Origin: a virus | DNA length: 23,120 nucleotides | Virus record (IMG/VR): IMGVR_UViG_3300005056_000024 | Span: 1-23,120 of that record | Reading direction: 5' to 3' (one strand) | Shown: positions 7,246 to 14,334 of the stretch, in pieces | How the letters are laid out: every line of letters begins with the position of its first letter | How positions within the stretch are numbered: position 1 is the stretch's first letter | The notes under the pieces: model-generated | Databases searched by the model: none | What the model was told of the DNA's origin: nothing | Seen by the model: the letters and a program-made list of their open reading frames with translations, nothing else | Position numbers and translations under genes: made by a program

Positions 7246-7248
7246 ATC

Positions 7249-8364
7249 ATGGCACAACCTATAGTCACCGTTAACAGTCTTAATTTATCGCAAGGCCCGT
7301 TCCCTGAGATTGAACGTAAGGCATTATTTATTGGTATTGGTGCTACCAACTTAAACAGTATTTTATCATTGAATCCACAAAGTGATTTGGATGTGATGCT
7401 GGGGGTTGCCGATAGCGCGATAAAAACACAGGCACAAGCCGCAAAAGATAACGGTGGTGAGAATTGGTTTGCATGGTGTATGCCAATTGATGGGTTAAGC
7501 CCTTGGCAGATTAGTCTTGATGCTGCCATGGCGGTTGTTTCTCCTGAGTTAGTTATTTTGTGTACGCCAGCTATAAACGCTGTAGCGTTGAATGATATGC
7601 AAACAAAAGCGGAGTCCATTAGAACAACCATGGGCCGACGCATCATTATTATTACCGCGACACCTGAGATTGATTCTGGCAATAAAACATGGGCGGAGTA
7701 TGCCACCGATCAAGCCGCTATTACCAATGGTGTGGCTGCACCGCGAGTGGTATGTGTTCCATTGCTTCATGGTAATGATCTAGGCGTGCTAGCGGGGCGT
7801 TTGTGTAATCGCAGCGTCAGTGTTGCAGATTCGCCAATGCGAACGGCTACGGGCTCTTTGTCGGGGCTGGGGCCAATCCCTGTTGATAGTGCGGGTGTAT
7901 CGCTTCCCTCTGCCAGCGTGACCGCATTGGATACGGCGCGTTTATCGTGTTCCTACATTCACACCGATTACCCCGGCACGTACTGGGGCGATGCAAATTG
8001 CTTGGATGTACCTGCAGGGGATTTTCAGGTTATTGAAAACATGCGGGTCGTTGATAAAGCGGCACGAGCAATTCGAATTTTGTCCATTGCTAAAGTGGGT
8101 GATCGAAGTTTCAACTCAACCCCTGCAAGTATCGAATCGGCAAAAACCTACTTTATGCGCCCCTTGCGAGAAATGAGCAAAGGCACTGAATTTTCGGGAA
8201 CCCAATTTCCAGGTGATATAAAAACGCCAAAGGATGACAGCATAACCATTCAGTGGTTAACAAAAATAAAGGTTCAGATATTTTTTAAGGTGACGCCGTT
8301 TAACTCGCCTAAAGAAATTGTTGCCAATATCATTCTTGATTTATCGACCTCAGAAGCGGTTTGA
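7249..8364 (+). CDS. Contractile tail sheath protein (DUF2586 type, HP1-like)
   Basis: This is the major sheath subunit that wraps the tail tube and contracts on infection. At 371 residues it fits the DUF2586 group that replaces P2 FI in HP1/K139-like phages. Recognisable parts are an N-terminal VNSLNLSQGPFPEIERKALF with an IGIG following, LDVMLGVADSAIK, NWFAWCMPI, MGRRIIIITATPEID, and a C-terminal IDKP-type domain with DKAARAIRILSIAKVGDRSF followed by a strand-rich end. It starts with an ATG three bases after the gpS stop and is followed after 30 bases by the tube gene, the usual sheath-tube pair. I recognise the family by memory of its motifs, not by search. Confidence 0.85.
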   Translation: MAQPIVTVNSLNLSQGPFPEIERKALFIGIGATNLNSILSLNPQSDLDVMLGVADSAIKTQAQAAKDNGGENWFAWCMPIDGLSPWQISLDAAMAVVSPELVILCTPAINAVALNDMQTKAESIRTTMGRRIIIITATPEIDSGNKTWAEYATDQAAITNGVAAPRVVCVPLLHGNDLGVLAGRLCNRSVSVADSPMRTATGSLSGLGPIPVDSAGVSLPSASVTALDTARLSCSYIHTDYPGTYWGDANCLDVPAGDFQVIENMRVVDKAARAIRILSIAKVGDRSFNSTPASIESAKTYFMRPLREMSKGTEFSGTQFPGDIKTPKDDSITIQWLTKIKVQIFFKVTPFNSPKEIVANIILDLSTSEAV

Positions 8365-8394
8365 ACGCATTTAAAAAATATTGGAGTGTAAGAG

Positions 8395-8847
8395 ATGGGA
8401 CAAAAATTATCAGGCAGAGATATTGACGTTATGTTGGGGGATCTAATGATCCACTTTGAAGACATATCACTTGATATTGATGATGCCACCGCCGTATCAA
8501 AGACAAAGGGTGTGCCCAATGGTTTTACTGTTGGTGAGGTTGGTGCGTCGGGAGAACTTGTTGTTGATACGGCAAATTTCAACTTAATCATGAAGGCTGC
8601 TGAAGCTGCGGGTTCGTTTCAACAGTTAGGTACTTTCGATACGGTATTTAATGGCGACACCTCTTCTGAGAAATTGAAGATCGAGGCGTTCGATTGCAAA
8701 TTTAAGATTTCGGGGCTGATTGCCGCTAAAGCAAGTGGTGGTGAAAAGTTGACGCATAAGTTGCCCTACGATGTGACAGGCTCAGACTTTGTTCGTATCA
8801 ATGGCGTTCCTTATGTTAACCCTGAAATTGCAGAGAAGTTTATCTAA
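8395..8847 (+). CDS. Tail tube protein (DUF2597 type, HP1-like)
   Basis: This is the inner tube subunit through which DNA passes. The 150-residue product begins MGQKLSGRDIDVMLGDLMIH and continues with VSLDID-like strands (EDISLDIDDATAVSKTKGVP), NGFTVGEVGASGELVVDTAN, and a C-terminal strand pair. The pattern 'S.G..fdv.lgdl.v.ve..tLdItD.savak..GvP.G...G.v.asGe.elD...f' is that of the HP1-like tube family. A GGAG 10 bases upstream marks the start. Its place right after the sheath and ahead of the lysis genes matches HP1 gene order. Confidence 0.83.
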   Translation: MGQKLSGRDIDVMLGDLMIHFEDISLDIDDATAVSKTKGVPNGFTVGEVGASGELVVDTANFNLIMKAAEAAGSFQQLGTFDTVFNGDTSSEKLKIEAFDCKFKISGLIAAKASGGEKLTHKLPYDVTGSDFVRINGVPYVNPEIAEKFI

Positions 8848-8850
8848 GTC

Positions 8851-9063
8851 ATGGCAACAGATCAGATAGACACAGCCTGTGACCTGCAACAAACGCTCAA
8901 CAGAACGGCATTGCAGGCGCAGCTTAAAAAATCAGACTTCACACGAAAAAGCAAAACGCACTGTAGTGAATGTGATGACCCAATACCAAAGAAACGACAA
9001 GCCATTGGTGGCGTTGAACTCTGTATTGACTGCCAGGGCGATTTGGAAAAAAGGAATCGATGA
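8851..9063 (+). CDS. Small TraR/DksA-type C4 zinc-finger protein
   Basis: The 70-residue protein has four cysteines, C38/C41 and C58/C61 (CX2C-X16-CX2C), within HCSECDDPIPKKRQAIGGVE followed by LCIDCQ, the DksA/TraR zinc-binding fold. The N-terminal helix is short, as in P2 orf82/YbiI-type phage proteins. Full DksA inserts a coiled coil into the RNA polymerase secondary channel; whether this short form acts on host transcription is not known. It starts three bases after the tube stop, and its TGA overlaps the next gene's start. The fold call is firm, the role open. Confidence 0.82.
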   Translation: MATDQIDTACDLQQTLNRTALQAQLKKSDFTRKSKTHCSECDDPIPKKRQAIGGVELCIDCQGDLEKRNR

Positions 9064-9653
9064 TGAGCACTATGTTTAAACGTATCCAAACCGCTATGCA
9101 TAAAATGGGATATACCTTTTTTAATCATGGTGAGTATAACTTGAATTTGGTGGGGGTTCGTTCGCAGGATGCCTATGCCAATACCTTTAATGATGCGTTG
9201 TATGTAGTGTATTTGATTGATGGTGTTGAGCAAGCCATGACCTTTCCGATGACAACCGATCCAGGAGTGTATTGGCGCACGCATCCTATTAACGTATCCG
9301 GTACCGCAATTGTTAAACCTGGACAATATCCTGGGCTTTGGAAAATTGGAAAGCACAAAAATCAATACGATGCCTTGGTTCAACAGCGTTTGATTACCGT
9401 TTTTCGAGATAATGATGGCGATGCTGAATTGTCTGAGGGTATTGAGGAGACAGGGCTCTTTGGTATTAATTGCCATCGTGCATCAAGTTTCACTGAATCA
9501 ATCCAAGTGGATAAGTGGAGCGCGGGTTGTCAGGTGTTAAGCAATCCGTTGGATTTTGATTTGTTAATGGCGTTATGCCACAAGGCTGCGTCTATCTATG
9601 GCAACAGCTTTACCTATACGTTACTTACTGAGGATGAATTATGGGGCCGCTAA
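9063..9653 (+). CDS. Candidate endolysin with an L,D-transpeptidase-like HX14SAGC motif
   Basis: I recognise this as a widespread prophage family of uncertain function. The 196-residue protein has conserved-looking blocks NLVGVRS (28-34), TTDPGVYW (64-71), GTAIVKPGQYPGLWKIGKHK (80-99), VFRDND (113-118), GLFGINCHRAS (131-141) and WSAGCQV (152-158). H138 and C156 are arranged as H-X14-S-A-G-C, which parallels the L,D-transpeptidase (YkuD) active site H-X14-17-[S/T]-H-G-C. There is no signal peptide. It sits where HP1-like phages carry their lysis genes and is followed directly by two holin-like genes, so cutting or modifying peptidoglycan is a reasonable inference. AAGGA seven bases before 9063 favours this ATG over the one at 9060. 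Confidence 0.6.
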   Translation: MSTMFKRIQTAMHKMGYTFFNHGEYNLNLVGVRSQDAYANTFNDALYVVYLIDGVEQAMTFPMTTDPGVYWRTHPINVSGTAIVKPGQYPGLWKIGKHKNQYDALVQQRLITVFRDNDGDAELSEGIEETGLFGINCHRASSFTESIQVDKWSAGCQVLSNPLDFDLLMALCHKAASIYGNSFTYTLLTEDELWGR

Positions 9654-10192
9654 CCGCAATTGCATTAGCTAGGACACTTATCACAACAACGGGTCTTGGT
9701 GATTGGTTTAGTAAAAAAATTGGTGACGAGTTTGGGGATAAAACCGCAAACAGCGTTATTGGAATTGCTAAGGTTGTCGCAGGTGTTACTACGACAGAAG
9801 ATGCAATCAAGAAAATAGAGCAAGATCAGTCGCTCGCCAACAAATTGCAGCTTCATCTTAAAGATAATGAGCATGAACTTAAAACGTTGGCTTTGGAGGA
9901 CGTTGCTAGTGCGCGTGATATGTACGGTAAGAAAAACGCCATGGCGGACAAGGTTGCAGATCATGTGACGCGCTTTAATTTGTTGGGTGTTGTGTTCTTG
10001 ATACTGGTTGATGTGTTGGTTCTTATGTTTGTCAAAGATTCAGTTGTTGCCGTTGCCCTTGGAAACATTGTGGGGGCAATTATTCAATCCCTATTGCAAG
10101 AGCGACAGCAAGTTATTGGTTTTTTCTTTGGGTCAAGTCTTGGCAGTAAGGAAAAAACCGCGATGCATATTAATCTGGTAAAAGATAAGTAA
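9641..10192 (+). CDS. Holin, '3TM holin / gene-transfer-release' type
   Basis: Holins open the inner membrane at the lysis time to release or activate the endolysin. This 183-residue protein has a soluble N-terminal half with KKIEQDQSLANKLQL and DNEHELKTLALEDVASARDM, typical of the phage 3TM holin family, then hydrophobic segments at about 112-131 and 134-152. It ends with IGFFFGSSLGSKEKTAMHIN, whose 'Y/FFFGSS.GSK.KT' signature is characteristic. The ATG lies 13 bases inside the preceding gene with GAGGA six bases upstream, pointing to coupled expression. Some members of this family are annotated only as hypothetical phage membrane proteins. Confidence 0.78.
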   Translation: MGPLTAIALARTLITTTGLGDWFSKKIGDEFGDKTANSVIGIAKVVAGVTTTEDAIKKIEQDQSLANKLQLHLKDNEHELKTLALEDVASARDMYGKKNAMADKVADHVTRFNLLGVVFLILVDVLVLMFVKDSVVAVALGNIVGAIIQSLLQERQQVIGFFFGSSLGSKEKTAMHINLVKDK

Positions 10193-10224
10193 TCGAAAGC
10201 CCCAACGATAATTGAGGTGTTGAT

Positions 10225-10470
10225 GTGACAGAGAAGACGACTATAGCCAGTTACCTTGTTTCTTTACTTGGTTTTCTGGGTGGTTTTTCAGGAGAACAAT
10301 GGATGTCCTTCTTGGGTGGTTTTTTCATGGTGGCTACGTTCGGGATGAGTTGGGCCTACAAACATTTTCAACACAAACGTGAAGAGCGCGAGTCTGAGTA
10401 TGAGCGTTTAAAAACAGAACATTTATTGGGTAGAAAACTACCGCTACAAGGAAATGATGATGAGCGATAA
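10225..10470 (+). CDS. hol: HP1-type small holin
   Basis: An 81-residue membrane protein starts with GTG (MTEKTTIASYL), with GAGGTG upstream. Hydrophobic segments at about 8-22 and 27-45 are followed by a highly charged tail (KHFQHKREERESEYERLKTE), the layout of class II holins such as HP1 Hol. 'FLGGFFMVATFGMSWAYK' resembles the HP1 'GLLLGV.TF..NWYYK' pattern. It is the second holin-like gene in the block, so one of the pair may be a holin and the other an antiholin or a functional duplicate. No spanin (Rz/Rz1) pair is recognisable. Its 3' end overlaps the chaperone gene. Confidence 0.7.
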   Translation: MTEKTTIASYLVSLLGFLGGFSGEQWMSFLGGFFMVATFGMSWAYKHFQHKREERESEYERLKTEHLLGRKLPLQGNDDER

Positions 10471-10768
10471 AAAAGACGATACTGAAGATAAGAATTCACA
10501 AACAATTGAAATTGAAATTGAGGATCGTGATTTTAAGTTCAATGTGACTCGACCAGACTACAACGATTGTGTGAATCAGTTAGCTACGGCAAAAAGTAAA
10601 GTGGCTACTATGCATAACTTCCTGATGTTGACGATTGATGAAAGTAACAAATCTGATTTGAGACAGATATTAAAAGATAACCCTGGATCAGAAACGCAAA
10701 TATTTCAGGCTGTTTACAATGAATACGTTCCCGATTTGGCGATTGTTGCAAAAAAGCGCAAGCGTTAG
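10460..10768 (+). CDS. Tail assembly chaperone, zero-frame product (HP1-type, PF10963-like)
   Basis: Tail assembly chaperones bind the tape measure and keep it in a form on which tube subunits polymerise. The 102-residue acidic-to-basic protein begins MSDKKDDTEDKNSQTIEIEI, has FKFNVTRPDYNDCVNQLAT and an ILKDNPGSETQIFQAVYNEY block, and ends AIVAKKRKR. This matches my memory of the HP1-like chaperone family. Three in-frame ATGs occur at 10454, 10457 and 10460; AAGGA at 10448-10452 fits 10460 best. Codons 97-99 (GCA AAA AAG) contain an A AAA AAG slippery heptamer, so part of the translation should shift into the -1 frame and continue to 10950. It lies immediately before the tape measure, as such genes always do. 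Confidence 0.78.
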   Translation: MSDKKDDTEDKNSQTIEIEIEDRDFKFNVTRPDYNDCVNQLATAKSKVATMHNFLMLTIDESNKSDLRQILKDNPGSETQIFQAVYNEYVPDLAIVAKKRKR

Positions 10769-10790
10769 CGGATAGCATCGAAAATAACGC
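10750..10790 (+). promoter_or_regulatory. Programmed -1 frameshift signal (slippery site plus stem)
   Basis: The heptamer A AAA AAG at 10750-10756 is in the correct zero-frame register (gcA AAA AAG) and is the most slippery -1 sequence known in E. coli. Five bases further, GCGTTA (10762-10767) can pair with TAACGC (10785-10790), giving a 6-bp stem at the spacing expected for a stimulatory structure. The zero-frame stop is at 10766-10768, so a ribosome that does not shift stops within four codons. Confidence 0.75.
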
Positions 10791-10950
10791 ATACGACCAG
10801 CTTTGTCTCATGGCCGCAAAGTGGTTGCCAGATGAGCCGCTAAGCCAACGAACATTAGGTAGAGCGCTTTACCTGGACAATAACTACTGGGACAGGATGC
10901 AGGATGCCGTCGCAAACGGTATTGCTCAAGCGTTAAACGGGAGTAATTAA
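10756..10950 (+). CDS. -1 frame extension of the tail chaperone (frameshift-only 'T' domain)
   Basis: After slipping on A AAA AAG, the -1 frame is open for 64 codons, from GCG at 10756 to the TAA at 10948-10950, two bases before the tape measure ATG. The fusion would be about 163 residues (99 zero-frame plus 64). The extension reads AQALADSIENNAYDQLCLMA and later RTLGRALYLDNNYW, a compact helical sequence resembling short uncharacterised proteins placed before tape measures in related prophages. It has no start with a good ribosome site of its own; the internal ATG at 10810 lacks one. Lambda G-GT and P2 E-E' use the same arrangement. In lambda the extension carries soluble tail tube subunits to the tape measure, and a similar role is inferred here. 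Confidence 0.75.
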   Translation, partial: AQALADSIENNAYDQLCLMAAKWLPDEPLSQRTLGRALYLDNNYWDRMQDAVANGIAQALNGSN

Positions 10951-10952
10951 AC

Positions 10953-12860
10953 ATGAGTACACGGCTTGAAAAATTGATGTTCACTGTGGGTCTTATTAAT
11001 CAGATCTCAGGGCCTGTTAACCAGATCATGGCGGACATTGACGAGTTAACCCGACATACCACCGCTGGCTTTTTGCGTATCGGTTTTGGTATGGCGGGTT
11101 TAGCCGGTGCTGGTCGTGTACTTGATGGTTTGCTTGATCCTGTAAAGGAAATGCAGGAGGCTCTGGGTGAAGTTAAGAGCCTGAGTGTTATTGATGAAAC
11201 GTTATCAAAGTTAGAAAACGCTGGTTTGCGCTACTCCATTAAATACGGTGAATCCGCCGCTGAATTTGTGAGTGCCAGTTACGATATACAAAGTGCTATT
11301 GATGGTTTGGCGGGTGATGACCTTTCGATATTTACCAACGCTAGTGCGGTGCTTGCTAAGGGCACCAAATCGGACGTGGCAACGATTACCAATTACATGG
11401 GCACTATGTATGGAATTTTTCAAGAAACCGCTAACGAGATGGGAAAGGCTCAGTGGGTAGAGCAATTGGCAGGACAGACCGCTAGTGCTGTAAAAATGTT
11501 TAAAACAACGGGGGCTGAAATGTCGTCGGCGTTTAGTGTCCTTGGGGCAGAGGCGCAAAGTAACGGTGTTGCCCTGGGTGAGCAGTTATCCATTTTGGGT
11601 ACCCTACAAGCCACGATGAGTGGCAGTGAAGCTGGCACCAAGTACAAGGCGTTTTTATCCGGTGTGGGCAAAGCACAGGATGCACTGGGGCTATCGTTCA
11701 CGGATAGCCATGGGCGGTTATTGCCGATGGTTGATGTGTTGGGCGCGATCAAAGGGAAATTTGGCGAGATTGATACCGTTGCAGAAGGCGACGTATTAAA
11801 GAAAGCGTTTGGAACGGGAGAAGCCGTTTCACTTATTAAGCTGTTAATGAAAAACACCGATGGTTTGGCTGACTCCATCAATGAGCTGAATCATGTGACC
11901 GGAATGGATAAGGCCATACAAATGGCAAATGACATGACACATTCTTGGGATCGCATGGGCGCGGGTATCACAGCCGTGAAAATTAAAATTGGTACTGCGT
12001 TGTTACCTGTATTAAACCCGTTAATGAATCTGATGGCGGACGGCACCGAAACGCTTGTACGCTGGTCTGTGATGTTTCCCAATATCACCCGCGTTATAGG
12101 TTTGGCAACAGTGGCTGTCCTTGGCATTGTTGCTGCCATTTCTCTTTTGACCATTTTAGGTGGTGTTATTTTGCTAATGAAAGCGGCGTCGATAGGTGCG
12201 GGAATTGGTGCAGTGGCATTGAAAGCGTTAAGTATGGGCTTTCTAACCGCCACCTGGGGCGCGTTAAAGTTTGGAGCAGCTTTGCTACTTAATCCTATTA
12301 CGTGGATTGTGCTAGGTATTGTGTCACTTGTCGGCAGTCTTGTATGGCTTTCCTCTAATTGGGGTACGGCCATGGGTTGGATAACCGAAAAATGGCAGTG
12401 GTTCAAGGGCATCATCGAGAACAACGCGTTTTTATCTTTTGTATTTGCGCCGTTAATGGCTGCTGCTGGAATTGTCGGTTTTATGATTGATAACTTTGAC
12501 AAAATACCGCAATGGTTTGAGCATTTTAAAAATTGGTTATCGGGGTTGAATCTCTTTTCTATCATTGGTGACGGTGTGGATTGGTTGGTGGACAAAATCA
12601 ACTTAATCCCTGGTATAGACATTGGTGGCGGTGAATCGTTATCAGTAACCGCAAAGAATGAGCGTGACGCCATACGGGCAAGCGTACCGAGTCTACAGAG
12701 ACAAGCCATTAACAAAGTGCCAAAAGGCGGTTTGTTAAATCAAATCTCAAATGCAACGAATAATAACGGCGGTGCTAATACCAATAATCTCACCGTTCAT
12801 ACGACTCAAAAGGTTGATGCATTCTTTCTTGAAAATCAATTGGCAATGGCAACCAGTTGA
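10953..12860 (+). CDS. Tail tape measure protein (TP901 core family)
   Basis: The tape measure sets tail length and is ejected ahead of the DNA. The 635-residue protein has the TP901-type core at about 60-330: AGLRYSIKYGESAAEFVSAS, LAKGTKSDVATITNYM, AGQTASAVKMFKTTGAEMSS, GVALGEQLSILGTLQATMSG and EAGTKYKAFLSGVGKA. Long hydrophobic stretches at about 381-409 and 439-467, and a third near 490, could insert into the host inner membrane. The C-terminus is Asn-rich (TNNNGGANTNN). At roughly 1.5 angstroms per residue the predicted tail would be about 95 nm, shorter than P2; that is an estimate by rule of thumb. GGGAG nine bases before the ATG supports the start, and the gene follows the chaperone frameshift stop by two bases. 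Confidence 0.92.
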   Translation: MSTRLEKLMFTVGLINQISGPVNQIMADIDELTRHTTAGFLRIGFGMAGLAGAGRVLDGLLDPVKEMQEALGEVKSLSVIDETLSKLENAGLRYSIKYGESAAEFVSASYDIQSAIDGLAGDDLSIFTNASAVLAKGTKSDVATITNYMGTMYGIFQETANEMGKAQWVEQLAGQTASAVKMFKTTGAEMSSAFSVLGAEAQSNGVALGEQLSILGTLQATMSGSEAGTKYKAFLSGVGKAQDALGLSFTDSHGRLLPMVDVLGAIKGKFGEIDTVAEGDVLKKAFGTGEAVSLIKLLMKNTDGLADSINELNHVTGMDKAIQMANDMTHSWDRMGAGITAVKIKIGTALLPVLNPLMNLMADGTETLVRWSVMFPNITRVIGLATVAVLGIVAAISLLTILGGVILLMKAASIGAGIGAVALKALSMGFLTATWGALKFGAALLLNPITWIVLGIVSLVGSLVWLSSNWGTAMGWITEKWQWFKGIIENNAFLSFVFAPLMAAAGIVGFMIDNFDKIPQWFEHFKNWLSGLNLFSIIGDGVDWLVDKINLIPGIDIGGGESLSVTAKNERDAIRASVPSLQRQAINKVPKGGLLNQISNATNNNGGANTNNLTVHTTQKVDAFFLENQLAMATS

Positions 12861-12881
12861 TAAAATCTACGAGATTTAGCG

Positions 12882-14324
12882 ATGACAATTAATATAGATC
12901 CGAATAGTAAAATAACCTTCACCAAAAAAGACGGACTTATTCTAAATTCAAAAAAACCTGGCGGGAGTCCTGATCCGAGTTTGTTACCACTGGCAACGCT
13001 TACTGATTTCACGAGTAAGTTTGTCGGGGTTTTTCGATACAACGCCAATTATGGGCGGGGAGTGATTGCCATTAAATCTAATGGCGTTGGGGTTGCTCCT
13101 ACAATGTTTGCTTCCGGCGCGAACGGTGTTGATGGTCAAGTTGATAGTGGCTACAACGTGGCTGAGTTCGCAGTGCCAGAAATATTACAGACCACTTTGG
13201 ACGATGTGTCCACGGTGCCTTTTGCCGAGACCATTCAGAGCTTTACGGGCAGCTTGGTTAATCGAGCGCCAGACAAAGGGGGGTGGCCTAATAACCCCGA
13301 TGAATTGCAAATGACTAGCATGCATTTTTACGATGGTAAATTGTTAGTGAATGGGGCTATTTACTATGATGGAAATGGTGAGAACACAACCACTAGCCTG
13401 ATCGTAGATGATGCATCAGATCTTGCGAACTCAAATATTACTGGTCAGTTTGGTATCCAAGGAGCGCAGCATCTTACTGGGTGGTTAGTGCCTACGTTTG
13501 AATGGGCTGCGACATTAGGTAGTGAGTATTTAATGGGTAGTGGTCAGAGCCTCGCTATAGTGTCACGACAGTCGGCGGGGCCGAGTTTATTTTCTGTAGA
13601 TAGAGATGCGATATTTGCAGCATCGGCAGGTGACATTGTTCCCTCTACTGCCCACTTAGATTACAGCCTATCGAATCCGTTAAAGGATGACCGCCTAAAT
13701 TTTGGCGGGACTAAGAAGGGTCGTGATCTGGGGTTGTCGAATAATGGTTTGATGACGTCAAAATGCAATCACACATTCGGTATCGTTGTACCTGAAAAGC
13801 GGTCTTATTTGGTTATTGGAAGGGGGGCAGGTATTACTCCTTTGCCGGACTCGGATGATTTTAATTGGCATGGATCGAAAACAGATTTCGCCGACAAGAA
13901 CGGAACATTATATTACAAGGGGAATGTGAATGCTGCTGGCGTGGCGTGGACATCTACCGATCCTGCCCCTGCAGACTACGTCAGAATAGCTAACAAGGCA
14001 GGAAGCGATGGGGCCGCTGGGTATGAGACTTATGATGGCGCGGACACTGGAACCCAGTATCTTTTATATGATTTAGATGAGATCGCTAAGGCGTCTGAAA
14101 CTTACGATCCTGTTCCTTATGAGTCGGGTTATATGGCGGATATATTCCCCAGAGCGGGGCAAACGGGTATTCCTAGTGGTGGTGAAAACCCACCGTTCTC
14201 TCCGACCTGGGATGAACCTAATAAACGGTTATACCTAAGTTTACCGTATACCGATTACCATCCAGGAGCCAATGGTCAGACGTATTCAAAGCAGCCGTTA
14301 ATAGCGGTATACGATTTCAGTTAA
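12882..14324 (+). CDS. Uncharacterised virion-associated protein, possibly beta-propeller-like
   Basis: I do not recognise this 480-residue protein. It has no membrane segment or signal peptide and is rich in Gly, Asn, Asp and Ser. Segments such as SMHFYDGKLLVNGAIYYDGN, TFGIVVPEKRSYLVIGRG and NKRLYLSLPYTDYHP, and the end PLIAVYDFS, have the strand-turn rhythm and 'V-Y-D' closings seen in beta-propeller proteins, but no clear repeat can be defined by eye. The N-terminus (MTINIDPNSKITFTKKDGLI) is hydrophilic and could attach to the virion. It lies 21 bases after the tape measure and before two Ig-like proteins, so a tail-surface or baseplate-peripheral role is an inference from position only. 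A host-binding or decoration protein would fit. Confidence 0.4.
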   Translation: MTINIDPNSKITFTKKDGLILNSKKPGGSPDPSLLPLATLTDFTSKFVGVFRYNANYGRGVIAIKSNGVGVAPTMFASGANGVDGQVDSGYNVAEFAVPEILQTTLDDVSTVPFAETIQSFTGSLVNRAPDKGGWPNNPDELQMTSMHFYDGKLLVNGAIYYDGNGENTTTSLIVDDASDLANSNITGQFGIQGAQHLTGWLVPTFEWAATLGSEYLMGSGQSLAIVSRQSAGPSLFSVDRDAIFAASAGDIVPSTAHLDYSLSNPLKDDRLNFGGTKKGRDLGLSNNGLMTSKCNHTFGIVVPEKRSYLVIGRGAGITPLPDSDDFNWHGSKTDFADKNGTLYYKGNVNAAGVAWTSTDPAPADYVRIANKAGSDGAAGYETYDGADTGTQYLLYDLDEIAKASETYDPVPYESGYMADIFPRAGQTGIPSGGENPPFSPTWDEPNKRLYLSLPYTDYHPGANGQTYSKQPLIAVYDFS

Positions 14325-14334
14325 GGAATAAAAA

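Noticed and set aside
7083-7706. 207-residue minus-strand ORF across gpS and the sheath gene
   Set aside because: It lies opposite two well-supported genes, has no recognisable domain and a Cys/Ser/Ile-rich composition typical of antisense shadows.
8862-9476. 204-residue minus-strand ORF opposite the zinc-finger and lysin genes
   Set aside because: Both sense genes show strong family motifs and ribosome sites; the antisense product has no recognisable pattern.
10225-10470. Rz-type spanin reading of the 81-residue membrane protein
   Set aside because: The charged tail could suggest Rz, but there are two hydrophobic segments, the product is very short and no Rz1 lipoprotein frame is embedded; an HP1-type holin fits better.
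10810-10950. Stand-alone 46-codon gene starting at the ATG at 10810
   Set aside because: No ribosome site precedes it, and the upstream part of the same frame is open and coding-like back to the slippery heptamer, so a frameshift extension explains it better.
11891-12715. 274-residue minus-strand ORF opposite the tape measure gene
   Set aside because: Antisense to a clear TP901-type coding region, with low-complexity Pro/Ala/Ile content and no family resemblance.
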